Assembly (NCBI GenBank): GCA_910587925.1
Contig: CAJUOC010000001.1
Location: 62,001 to 126,000, forward strand
From: an uncultured Muribaculaceae bacterium
GTDB lineage: Bacteria; Bacteroidota; Bacteroidia; Bacteroidales; Muribaculaceae
Length of the DNA: 64,000 nucleotides
Direction: 5' to 3'
Made by a program: the position numbers and the translations under genes. Under the pieces are notes generated by a model. That model had not been told where the DNA came from, ran no database searches, and worked only from the letters and a program-made list of their open reading frames with translations. Of the stretch, positions 1 to 7,142 are shown one piece after another (position 1 is the stretch's first letter; each line of letters opens with the position of its first letter).

Positions 1-516
1 AATCACGTCGAAGCCGTGGGCGTCGCCCCAGCGCGAGATGACGGGCGACGCAGGGTCGAGCAGGCTGGCGCGGGTCACCTCGAAGTCGGCGCCGAAATAC
101 ATCATGCCCACGGCGCAGCCCAGCAGCACACAGCCCACCACGCCGTTGACAAGCAGGAAGATGTCGTAGGTGCGGGTGCCGTAGAGATTGCCGCGCTTGC
201 GGCGGAACTCATAGCTCACCGCCTGCAACACAAAGCTGAACAGGATGAGCATCCACAGCCAGTATGCCCCGCCGAAGCTGGTCGAATAGTAGAGGGGGAA
301 GGAGGCGAAGAATGCGCCGCCGAATACTACCAGCGACGTGAACGTCAGCTCCCACTTGCGGCCAAGCGAGTTGACCATGAGCTGGCGGTGTGTGAGGTCG
401 TGGCGGCAAAATAGCATCGACTGCCCGCCGAGCACAAATAGCATGAATACGAGGACGGCGCCCAGCACACATATGAGCAGCCACCAATAGGCTTGAAACA
501 TCTGTAAGTCTGTCAT
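1..516 (-). CDS. cydB: Cytochrome bd ubiquinol oxidase subunit II, partial
   Basis: This is the N-terminal 172 residues of CydB, the second membrane subunit of the cytochrome bd quinol oxidase, which reduces oxygen at low oxygen tension in the inner membrane. The protein starts MTDLQMFQAYWWLLICVLG, followed by the arginine-rich loop LGRKWELTF and several hydrophobic segments typical of the family. The ATG lies 6 bases after the cydA stop, so it is the last gene seen of a DUF4492-cydA-cydB operon. The reading frame is open to the window edge; the remaining roughly half of the protein lies outside. The identification rests on the sequence and on the position next to cydA. Confidence 0.93.
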   Translation of the reverse strand, partial: MTDLQMFQAYWWLLICVLGAVLVFMLFVLGGQSMLFCRHDLTHRQLMVNSLGRKWELTFTSLVVFGGAFFASFPLYYSTSFGGAYWLWMLILFSFVLQAVSYEFRRKRGNLYGTRTYDIFLLVNGVVGCVLLGCAVGMMYFGADFEVTRASLLDPASPVISRWGDAHGFDVI

Positions 517-522
517 GACTGC

Positions 523-2097
523 TTAGATTTTGGGGTTGGTAATGATATCGGTACGCGACATGCGGGCTATATAGCGCAGCATGATGCTGATTTCGGCCAC
601 GAGCAGCAGGGTGAAGAGCACTGCGAAGAGCCAGAATGTGGTCTGCACGGCGGCAGTACTGTTGGCCGATATGGCGGCGCCGGTGGGCATGAGGTCTTGT
701 ATCACCCAGGGCTGACGGCCCACCTCGGCCACTATCCAGCCGGCCTGTGAGCATATCCATACCAGGGGGATGGAGATGATGCCCACCCAGTGGAGCCAGG
801 GCTTCTCGAGCCAGCCGGTACGACGGGTGCAGGCAAAGATGGCGCCCAGGAAGAGCAGCAGCAGATAGCCGCCGATGATTACCATCACGCGGAAGGCGTA
901 GAATGTGAGCGCCACGGGAGGCACGGCGTCTTGGGGCGAGTCGAGGTATCCGTAGCCGAAGTAGGGGTATGCGGCCTCGAAGTCGGCGCGGGCGGCGGCC
1001 ATGGCGGCGGAGTCGCCCTCGGCGCGGGCCACGTCGTAGAGGCGCAGGGCCTCGCGGGCCTCGCGGCCGATGGCGATGCGCTCGGCATACGACACGGTGC
1101 GCACGGTGTCACCGGCCGGCGTGAGCGCGATGCCCTCGATGAGGTCGTTGATGCCGGGCACAAATGAGTCGGCGTCGTGATTGGCCAGTATCGACAGGCC
1201 GTAGGGTATCGACACCTCGCCGTAAAGGGCGGGAGCGTCGTCGCCGGGGCGCTTGTCGGTGTTGACGATGCCGAAGCCCACCAGCTCCTGACCGACCTTG
1301 CCGTCGTAGAGAGCCTCCATGGCGGCGAGCTTCATGGGCTGCACGCGAGCTACCTGCACGGCCGAGCCGTCGCCGGTATAGATGGTGGCCACGATGCCGG
1401 CAAGGCCCACCCAGGCGCCGATGGCCAGCGAGCGGCGGGCCACGTCGATGTTGCTGCGGCGCCAGAGCAGCCAGCAGCTCACGCCCAGCACAAACACGCC
1501 GGCAAGACACCAGCCCGATGCCACGGCATGGAAAAATTTATTGAGCGACACGGCATTGAAGGCCATGCCCCAGAAGTCGTCCATCACATTGCGCATCTGG
1601 TCGGGGTCAAAGGCCATGCCCACGGGATTCTGCATCCAGGCGTTGGCCACGAGTATCCACAGCGCCGAGAGGCTCACGCCGATAGCCACGAGCCAGGTCG
1701 AGGCCAGGTGGAAGCCGCGGCTGACTTTGTTCCAGCCAAAAAACATCACGGCCACAAATGTAGCCTCCATGAAGAAGGCCAGTATACCCTCGATGGCGAG
1801 CGGAGCGCCGAATATGTCGCCCACAAACCATGAGTAGTTAGACCAGTTGGTGCCAAACTCAAACTCGAGTATCAGTCCCGTGGCCACGCCGCAGGCAAAG
1901 TTGATACCGAAGAGAGTCATCCAGAATTTTGTAATCGCCTTCCAGTCGGCGCGGCCCGTGCGGTAATACATGGTCTCCATGATTGCCACCACCACCGACA
2001 GGCCCAGGGTGAGAGGCACAAAGAGCCAGTGGTACATGGCGGTAAGCGCAAATTGCGCCCGCGACCAGTCGACCACAGATAGCAGATCGTTCATCAT
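523..2097 (-). CDS. cydA: Cytochrome bd ubiquinol oxidase subunit I
   Basis: This is the 524-residue haem-bearing subunit of the cytochrome bd quinol oxidase. The N-terminal segment RAQFALTAMYHWLFVPLTLG carries the conserved His (residue 23 here) that ligates high-spin haem. Nine or so membrane segments follow, with the periplasmic Q-loop around residues 240-370 (EVSIPYGLSILANHD) where quinol is oxidised. Two consecutive ATG codons occur at 2097 and 2094; the first overlaps the upstream DUF4492 stop as ATGA, suggesting translational coupling. Length is normal for Bacteroidales CydA. Confidence 0.97.
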   Translation of the reverse strand: MMNDLLSVVDWSRAQFALTAMYHWLFVPLTLGLSVVVAIMETMYYRTGRADWKAITKFWMTLFGINFACGVATGLILEFEFGTNWSNYSWFVGDIFGAPLAIEGILAFFMEATFVAVMFFGWNKVSRGFHLASTWLVAIGVSLSALWILVANAWMQNPVGMAFDPDQMRNVMDDFWGMAFNAVSLNKFFHAVASGWCLAGVFVLGVSCWLLWRRSNIDVARRSLAIGAWVGLAGIVATIYTGDGSAVQVARVQPMKLAAMEALYDGKVGQELVGFGIVNTDKRPGDDAPALYGEVSIPYGLSILANHDADSFVPGINDLIEGIALTPAGDTVRTVSYAERIAIGREAREALRLYDVARAEGDSAAMAAARADFEAAYPYFGYGYLDSPQDAVPPVALTFYAFRVMVIIGGYLLLLFLGAIFACTRRTGWLEKPWLHWVGIISIPLVWICSQAGWIVAEVGRQPWVIQDLMPTGAAISANSTAAVQTTFWLFAVLFTLLLVAEISIMLRYIARMSRTDIITNPKI

Positions 2098-2315
2098 TGT
2101 ATAGTTTTAGGGGTTGTGAGCGAGGTACGCACTGCCTGGGCGCGCTCGGCGTCGGTGGTGCAGTCAGACATGGCGTCGGGCATAAAAAACAGCTTGATTA
2201 CCAGAAACATCACCGCCAATTTTATGGCGATGACAATCCACAGCGAGCGCCCCACCGTCATCGAGCGGAAGCCCTCGGCATACATCGAGTAGACTCTGTG
2301 CCAGACACTTTTCAT
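2094..2315 (-). CDS. DUF4492 small membrane protein of the cytochrome bd operon
   Basis: This is a 73-residue protein (MKSVWHRVYSMYAEGFRSMTVGR...) with one strongly hydrophobic segment (LWIVIAIKLAVMFLVIKLFFM). It matches the DUF4492 family, which in Bacteroidetes lies directly before cydA and may be a small accessory subunit of the oxidase; that role is inference from conserved context. A longer frame reaching 2432 exists, but the extra N-terminus is basic low-quality sequence and would run over the divergent hpt promoter, so ATG 2315 was chosen. Its stop overlaps the cydA start by four bases. Confidence 0.85.
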   Translation of the reverse strand: MKSVWHRVYSMYAEGFRSMTVGRSLWIVIAIKLAVMFLVIKLFFMPDAMSDCTTDAERAQAVRTSLTTPKTIQ

Positions 2316-2399
2316 ATCTACCGACAAAATTAACCAAAAAATCATTACCCGCCCGCAATTTGTACAAAGAAATCGCCCCAATCTGCAAATCTTTTTTAC

Positions 2400-2408
2400 T
2401 ACCTTTGC
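2400..2408 (+). promoter_or_regulatory. Promoter -7 element upstream of hpt
   Basis: TACCTTTGC matches the Bacteroidetes -7 consensus TAnnTTTG and lies 15 bases before the hpt ATG. No good -33 TTTG is present at the expected 19-21 base spacing, so this half-site is the only support. Confidence 0.6.
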
Positions 2409-2423
2409 AAAAATTTTTTTCGG

Positions 2424-2966
2424 ATGAAACAAGTCACCTACGAAGGCCTGACCTTTGAACCTTATATTCTGAGAGAGACTATCGACGCCCGTGTGCGCGA
2501 GCTGGGCAAGGACATCATGCGCGACTGCGCCGGCCAGCGCCCGCTATTTGTGTGTGTGCTCAACGGCGCCTTCCCCTTTGCCTGCGACCTCTTCCGGGCA
2601 TGTGAGGAGCTCGACGCCGAGATTGCTTTCATCCGCCTGCGCTCCTACGAGGGCACCGGCTCGACCGGCGTGGTCAAGGAGGTGCTCGGCCTCACCGACG
2701 ACATCGAGGGCCGCACCGTGATAGTCGTCGAGGACATCATCGACACCGGCAATACCATCGACCGCCTCGTATCTGACCTGCGCGCCAAGAATCCCGCCGC
2801 CATCAAGGTGGCCACCCTGCTCTTCAAGCCCGAGGCGCTGGTAAAGCCCGTGAGCCCCGACTATGTGGGATTCAGCATACCCAAGAAATTCATCATCGGT
2901 TTCGGCCTCGACCTCAACGGCCGCGCCCGCAACCTCAACGACATATACATACTTAAAGAAGACTGA
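2424..2966 (+). CDS. hpt: Hypoxanthine phosphoribosyltransferase
   Basis: A 180-residue purine-salvage enzyme that joins hypoxanthine or guanine to PRPP, giving IMP or GMP in the cytoplasm. The PRPP-binding motif VIVVEDIIDTGNT is at about residues 99-111, and the C-terminal purine-binding loop KKFIIGFGLDLNGRARNL is intact. Length is normal for the type I phosphoribosyltransferase family. The adk start follows six bases after the stop, so hpt and adk are probably cotranscribed, linking salvage with nucleotide interconversion. Confidence 0.96.
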   Translation: MKQVTYEGLTFEPYILRETIDARVRELGKDIMRDCAGQRPLFVCVLNGAFPFACDLFRACEELDAEIAFIRLRSYEGTGSTGVVKEVLGLTDDIEGRTVIVVEDIIDTGNTIDRLVSDLRAKNPAAIKVATLLFKPEALVKPVSPDYVGFSIPKKFIIGFGLDLNGRARNLNDIYILKED

Positions 2967-2972
2967 CGTAAA

Positions 2973-3575
2973 GTGTTCAACATCGTAATATTCGGTGCGC
3001 CGGGCAGCGGCAAGGGCACCCAGAGCGACCGCCTCATCGAGCGCTACGGACTGCACCACATCTCTACCGGCGAAGTACTCCGCGACCATATCGCCCGCGG
3101 CACAGACCTCGGCAAGACCGCCGACTCGTATATTTCCAAGGGTCAGCTCATACCCGACGACCTGATGATACGCGTGCTCGAGCACGTGCTCGACTCCAAT
3201 CCCGACAAGACCGCCGCCGGCGTGATATTCGACGGCTTTCCCCGCACCATCGAGCAGGCCCGCGCCCTCAAGGACATGCTGGCGCGCCGCGGCTCGGAGC
3301 TCCACGCTGTGGTGGGGCTCGAGGTGCCCGAGGATGAGCTGGTGCGCCGCATGGTCGAGCGCGGCCGTCTCACCGGGCGCGCCGACGACACTCCCGAGAC
3401 CATCAAAAACCGCCTCAAGGTATACCACGCCAGCACCGCCCCCCTGCGCGACTACTATGTGGGCGAGGGCAAGTACCACGCCATCGACGGCAACGGCGAC
3501 GTCGACGCCATCACCGAGTCGATACACCGCTCACTCTGCGAGCGCGTGCCCGGCCTGAGCGGCATCAACAACTGA
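2973..3575 (+). CDS. adk: Adenylate kinase
   Basis: A 200-residue adenylate kinase (AMP + ATP to 2 ADP). The P-loop GAPGSGKGTQ is at residues 7-16, the AMP-binding region contains HHISTGEVLR, the motif FDGFPRT is at about residues 86-92, and the LID arginines lie in RGRLTGRADD. The LID domain is of the short form, without the zinc-binding cysteines of long adenylate kinases. The start is a GTG six bases after hpt; no in-frame ATG lies close upstream. Confidence 0.96.
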   Translation: MFNIVIFGAPGSGKGTQSDRLIERYGLHHISTGEVLRDHIARGTDLGKTADSYISKGQLIPDDLMIRVLEHVLDSNPDKTAAGVIFDGFPRTIEQARALKDMLARRGSELHAVVGLEVPEDELVRRMVERGRLTGRADDTPETIKNRLKVYHASTAPLRDYYVGEGKYHAIDGNGDVDAITESIHRSLCERVPGLSGINN

Positions 3576-3599
3576 CCATCCCCCCCACCCGCCACAGCC

Positions 3600-5279
3600 A
3601 TGAATCTCTCCGAATGCGCCACCCGCGGCTGCGGGCTTATCGAGATATACCGCGAGTCGCTTATCGACAACGGCCCGCTCCCGGCCATCACCGACTACGG
3701 CTCGGGCAAGACCATGACGTACACCGAGGTGGCGCGCCGTATAGCGCGCCTGCACCTCTTTTTTGAGGCAGCCGGCCTAAAGCCGGGCGACAAGGTGGCC
3801 CTGCTGGGCAAAAACACCTCCACCTGGATATGCGTGTTCATGGCCTCGCTCACATACGGCACGGTGATCGTGCCCATACTGCACGACTTCAATCCGGCCG
3901 ACGCGGCCCACATCATCAACCACTCCGACGCCCGTGTGCTCTTTGTCAACGACAGCATATGGGAGCATCTCGACATGGACATGCTGCCGGAGCTGCGGGC
4001 GGTGGTGTCGCTCGATACCCGCAAGATACTGGCCGCGCGTACCCGCGGCATCACCACCTTTGTCAAGACTCTGTCGCGGGCCTTTGCCAAGCGCTACCCC
4101 GACGGTTTTGGCCCCTCCGACATCCACTATGCCTCGCGCCCGTCTGACGATACCGTCATACTCAACTATACCTCGGGCACGACAGGCTTCTCCAAGGGCG
4201 TGATGCTCACATACGACAATGTGGCCGGCAACGTGGCCTTCGGCATCGCCTCGCGGCTGCACTACCGCGGCTCGCGGGCACTGTCGTTTCTGCCGCTGGC
4301 CCATGCCTACGGCTGCGCCTTCGACATGCTGGTGCCGCTGGCTGTCGGCTCGCATGTGACTGTACTGGGCCGCACCCCGACCCCTACCCTGCTGGTCAAG
4401 GCCATGCGCGAGGTAAAGCCCAATCTCATCATCTGCGTGCCCCTCATCCTGGAGAAGATCTACCGCAAGATGATCGTGCCGATGATTACCCGCAAGCCGG
4501 TGCGCTGGATACTGGCGCTGCCCGGGCTCGACCGCGCCATATACGGCCGCATACGCGCCCGGCTGGTGGAGGCCTTCGGCGGCGAGTTTGAGGAGGTGAT
4601 TATCGGCGGCGCGCCGCTCAACCCCGAGGTGGAGGAGTTTCTGTACCGCATCAAGTTTCCCTTCACGGTGGGCTACGGCATGACCGAGTGTGGCCCGCTC
4701 ATCAGCTACCGACCCTGGCGCGAGTTTGAGCCTGGCTCGGCCGGGAGCGCCCTGCCGGTGATGGAGGCGCGCATCGTGCCCGACGATACCACGCCCGGCC
4801 AGGGCGAGATAGTCGTGCGCGGCCAGAATGTCATGAAGGGATACTACAAAAATCCCCAGGCCACCGAGGCCGCCCTCGACACCGACGGCTGGCTCCACAC
4901 CGGCGACATGGGCCGCGTGGGAGGCGCCGACGGACGCACCATATATATACGCGGCCGCTACAAGACCATGATACTCTCGGCCAACGGCCAGAATATCTAC
5001 CCCGAGGAAATCGAGGCCAAGCTCAACAATATGCCTTACGTATCGGAGAGCCTGGTGGTCGAGCGCGACGGACGCCTGGTGGCCCTGGTGTATCCCGACC
5101 ACGAGGAGATGGACGCCGCCCGCCTCTCTTACCATCAGCTCGAGCCTATCATGGAGGATGTGCGCGCCGAGCTCAACAAGCTGGTGGCGCCTTACGAGCA
5201 GATCTCGCGCATACAGGTGATGCCCGAGGAATTCAAGAAGACACCCAAGCGCTCCATCAAGCGCTTCCTTTACCGCTGA
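3600..5279 (+). CDS. Long-chain fatty acid-CoA ligase (AMP-binding)
   Basis: A 559-residue member of the ANL superfamily that activates fatty acids to acyl-CoA through an acyl-adenylate. The P-loop-like motif LNYTSGTTGFSKGVMLTY is at about residues 188-205, the A5 motif YGMTECGPLISY near residue 359, and the A7/A8 hinge GWLHTGDMG...IYIRGRYKTMI near residues 430-460. The C-terminal lysine region TPKRSIKRFLYR is complete. It follows adk by 24 bases and precedes rlmD by 2, so it lies in the same run of genes. Substrate chain length cannot be read from the sequence. Confidence 0.92.
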   Translation: MNLSECATRGCGLIEIYRESLIDNGPLPAITDYGSGKTMTYTEVARRIARLHLFFEAAGLKPGDKVALLGKNTSTWICVFMASLTYGTVIVPILHDFNPADAAHIINHSDARVLFVNDSIWEHLDMDMLPELRAVVSLDTRKILAARTRGITTFVKTLSRAFAKRYPDGFGPSDIHYASRPSDDTVILNYTSGTTGFSKGVMLTYDNVAGNVAFGIASRLHYRGSRALSFLPLAHAYGCAFDMLVPLAVGSHVTVLGRTPTPTLLVKAMREVKPNLIICVPLILEKIYRKMIVPMITRKPVRWILALPGLDRAIYGRIRARLVEAFGGEFEEVIIGGAPLNPEVEEFLYRIKFPFTVGYGMTECGPLISYRPWREFEPGSAGSALPVMEARIVPDDTTPGQGEIVVRGQNVMKGYYKNPQATEAALDTDGWLHTGDMGRVGGADGRTIYIRGRYKTMILSANGQNIYPEEIEAKLNNMPYVSESLVVERDGRLVALVYPDHEEMDAARLSYHQLEPIMEDVRAELNKLVAPYEQISRIQVMPEEFKKTPKRSIKRFLYR

Positions 5280-5281
5280 GT

Positions 5282-6694
5282 ATGTCAAGAAAACGCAAGG
5301 ATTTACCCATACTTGAAAACGTGACCATCACCGGCGTCGCTGCCGAGGGCAATGCCGTGGCGCGCCACGGCGAGATGGTAGTGTTTGTGCCTTACGGCGC
5401 CCCGGGCGACGTGGCCGATATCAAGCTCACCCGCAAGCGCTCGTCGTATGCCGAGGGGCGCATCGTGCGGCTGGTCGAGCCGTCGCCGCGGCGCGTCGGG
5501 CCGCCCTGCTCCCACTTCGGCACATGCGGCGGCTGCCGCTGGCAGCATCTGCCCTACGACCTGCAGCTCGAGTGCAAGCAGCAGCAGGTGACCGACGCCC
5601 TGACACGCATCGCCAAGGTGGAGCTGCCCCCGGTATCGCCCATCAAGGGCTCGGAGCGCATATGGGAGTACCGCAACAAGATGGAGTACACCTTTTCAAA
5701 CCGCCGCTGGCTCACCCGCGAGCAGATGGAGTCTGACGAGATTTTCGACGACCGCGATGGCGCCGGATTTCACATCTCGGGCGCATTTGACAAGGTGCTC
5801 GACATCAGCCGCTGCCATCTGCAAGACAGCCTCGGCGACCGCATACGCCTTTTCATCAAGGACTATGCCCGCTCTCGCGGATACTCCTTCTACGACCTCA
5901 AGGCCAACACGGGCCTGATGCGCACCCTGATGATACGCCTGGCATCGACGGGCGAGTCGATGGTGGTGATGAGCTTCGGCGAAGACTCGCCCGAGGCCAT
6001 CGCCGACGTGATGGACGCCGTGCGCCGCGAGTTCCCGCAGATCACATCGCTGATGTATGTGGTCAATCTCAAGGCCAACGACACCATCGCCGACCGGGAC
6101 ATCCTGCTCCATTCGGGCCGCGACTACATCGAGGAGGAGATGGAGGGGCTGCGCTTCCGCATCGGCCCGAAGTCGTTCTATCAGACCAACTCCCGCCAGG
6201 CCTACGAGCTGTACTGCGTGGCACGCGACATGGCCGGCCTCACCGGCTCCGAGCTTGTCTACGACCTCTATACCGGCACCGGCACCATAGCCAACTTCGT
6301 GAGCCGCCGCGCCGCCCGGGTGGTCGGCATCGAGTATGTGCCCGAGGCCATCGCCGACGCCAAGATAAACTCGGAGCGCAACGGCATCACCAACACCGAG
6401 TTTTACGCCGGCGACATGAAGGATGTGCTCACGGCCGCCTTTGTCGAGGAGCACGGCGCGCCCGATGTGATGATAGTCGACCCGCCGCGCGCGGGTATGC
6501 ACCCCGATGTGATCGACGTGATACTGCTGGCCGCGCCGCGCCGCATCGTGTATGTGAGCTGCAATCCCGCCACACAGGCCCGCGACCTGGCTCTGCTCGA
6601 CAGCCGATACAAGGTGACGGCCGTGCAGCCGGTGGATATGTTTCCGCATACCCACCATGTGGAAAACGTGGTCAGGCTTGAGCGTCGAGATTAG
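5282..6694 (+). CDS. rlmD: 23S rRNA (uracil-5-)-methyltransferase, RumA/RlmD family
   Basis: A 470-residue SAM-dependent RNA m5U methyltransferase. A TRAM domain occupies about residues 1-70, followed by the iron-sulphur cysteines CSHFGTCGGCRWQHL and a further Cys in LECKQQQV. The methyltransferase domain carries YDLYTGTGTIANF (SAM binding), IVDPPRAGMHP and the catalytic cysteine motif YVSCNPATQARDL. It starts 2 bases after the acyl-CoA synthetase stop. Its 3' end overlaps the convergent CYTH gene by 23 bases. Bacteroidetes RumA-like proteins can target U747 or U1939; the site is not determined here. Confidence 0.93.
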   Translation: MSRKRKDLPILENVTITGVAAEGNAVARHGEMVVFVPYGAPGDVADIKLTRKRSSYAEGRIVRLVEPSPRRVGPPCSHFGTCGGCRWQHLPYDLQLECKQQQVTDALTRIAKVELPPVSPIKGSERIWEYRNKMEYTFSNRRWLTREQMESDEIFDDRDGAGFHISGAFDKVLDISRCHLQDSLGDRIRLFIKDYARSRGYSFYDLKANTGLMRTLMIRLASTGESMVVMSFGEDSPEAIADVMDAVRREFPQITSLMYVVNLKANDTIADRDILLHSGRDYIEEEMEGLRFRIGPKSFYQTNSRQAYELYCVARDMAGLTGSELVYDLYTGTGTIANFVSRRAARVVGIEYVPEAIADAKINSERNGITNTEFYAGDMKDVLTAAFVEEHGAPDVMIVDPPRAGMHPDVIDVILLAAPRRIVYVSCNPATQARDLALLDSRYKVTAVQPVDMFPHTHHVENVVRLERRD

Positions 6695-7136
6695 AATTGT
6701 AATACTCGGCGCGGCCGGTGACTTCCTCGCCGAGCCACGCCGGGCGCTCAAATGCAGCGTCGGCCTCGGGCAGCTCTATCTCGGCCACCACCAGCCCGGA
6801 CACACGCGCCGGAGCCTCAAACTCGTCGATCTCCCAGCGCAGCCCGCCGCCGGCCGGCACCACATAGCGCCGCTTGGCCAGCACGGCTCCCTCGCACACC
6901 TCGGCAAGCATGCTCTCGGCGTCGGCCGCCGGTATCTCGTACTCCCACTCAGAGCGCACGGCCCCCGTGTTGATGCCCTTTACGGTGAGGTATCCGCGGC
7001 CGTCGGCCACGCGCACTCTCACCGTGCCGCCCGGGCGTCGGCTCACATACCCCTGGCGCATATGCCTCACCGCCGTGGCCTCGGCGCGGTAGCCGTCGCC
7101 GGTCACTAAAAACTTACGCTCTATCTCTTTTGCCAT
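6672..7136 (-). CDS. CYTH domain protein (triphosphate tunnel metalloenzyme)
   Basis: A 154-residue CYTH protein. The N-terminal signature EIERKFLV supplies the ExExK metal/triphosphate motif at residues 4-8, followed by the alternating basic and acidic strands expected of the tunnel fold (GTVRVRVADGRGYLTVKG, EWEYEIPAADAE, RWEIDEFEA, LVVAEIELPE). Bacterial single-domain CYTH proteins are usually inorganic triphosphatases or of unknown substrate. It is convergent with rlmD (23-base overlap) and divergent from the DUF5686 gene, whose ATG lies only 6 bases away. Confidence 0.9.
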   Translation of the reverse strand: MAKEIERKFLVTGDGYRAEATAVRHMRQGYVSRRPGGTVRVRVADGRGYLTVKGINTGAVRSEWEYEIPAADAESMLAEVCEGAVLAKRRYVVPAGGGLRWEIDEFEAPARVSGLVVAEIELPEADAAFERPAWLGEEVTGRAEYYNSNLDAQA

Positions 7137-7142
7137 AGCTTG

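Noticed and set aside
3777..5288. A long minus-strand open frame of about 500 codons opposite the acyl-CoA synthetase
   Set aside because: It is a shadow caused by high GC at third positions; its composition (His, Gly, Val, Ala rich) is unlike a real protein and the plus strand has clear family motifs.
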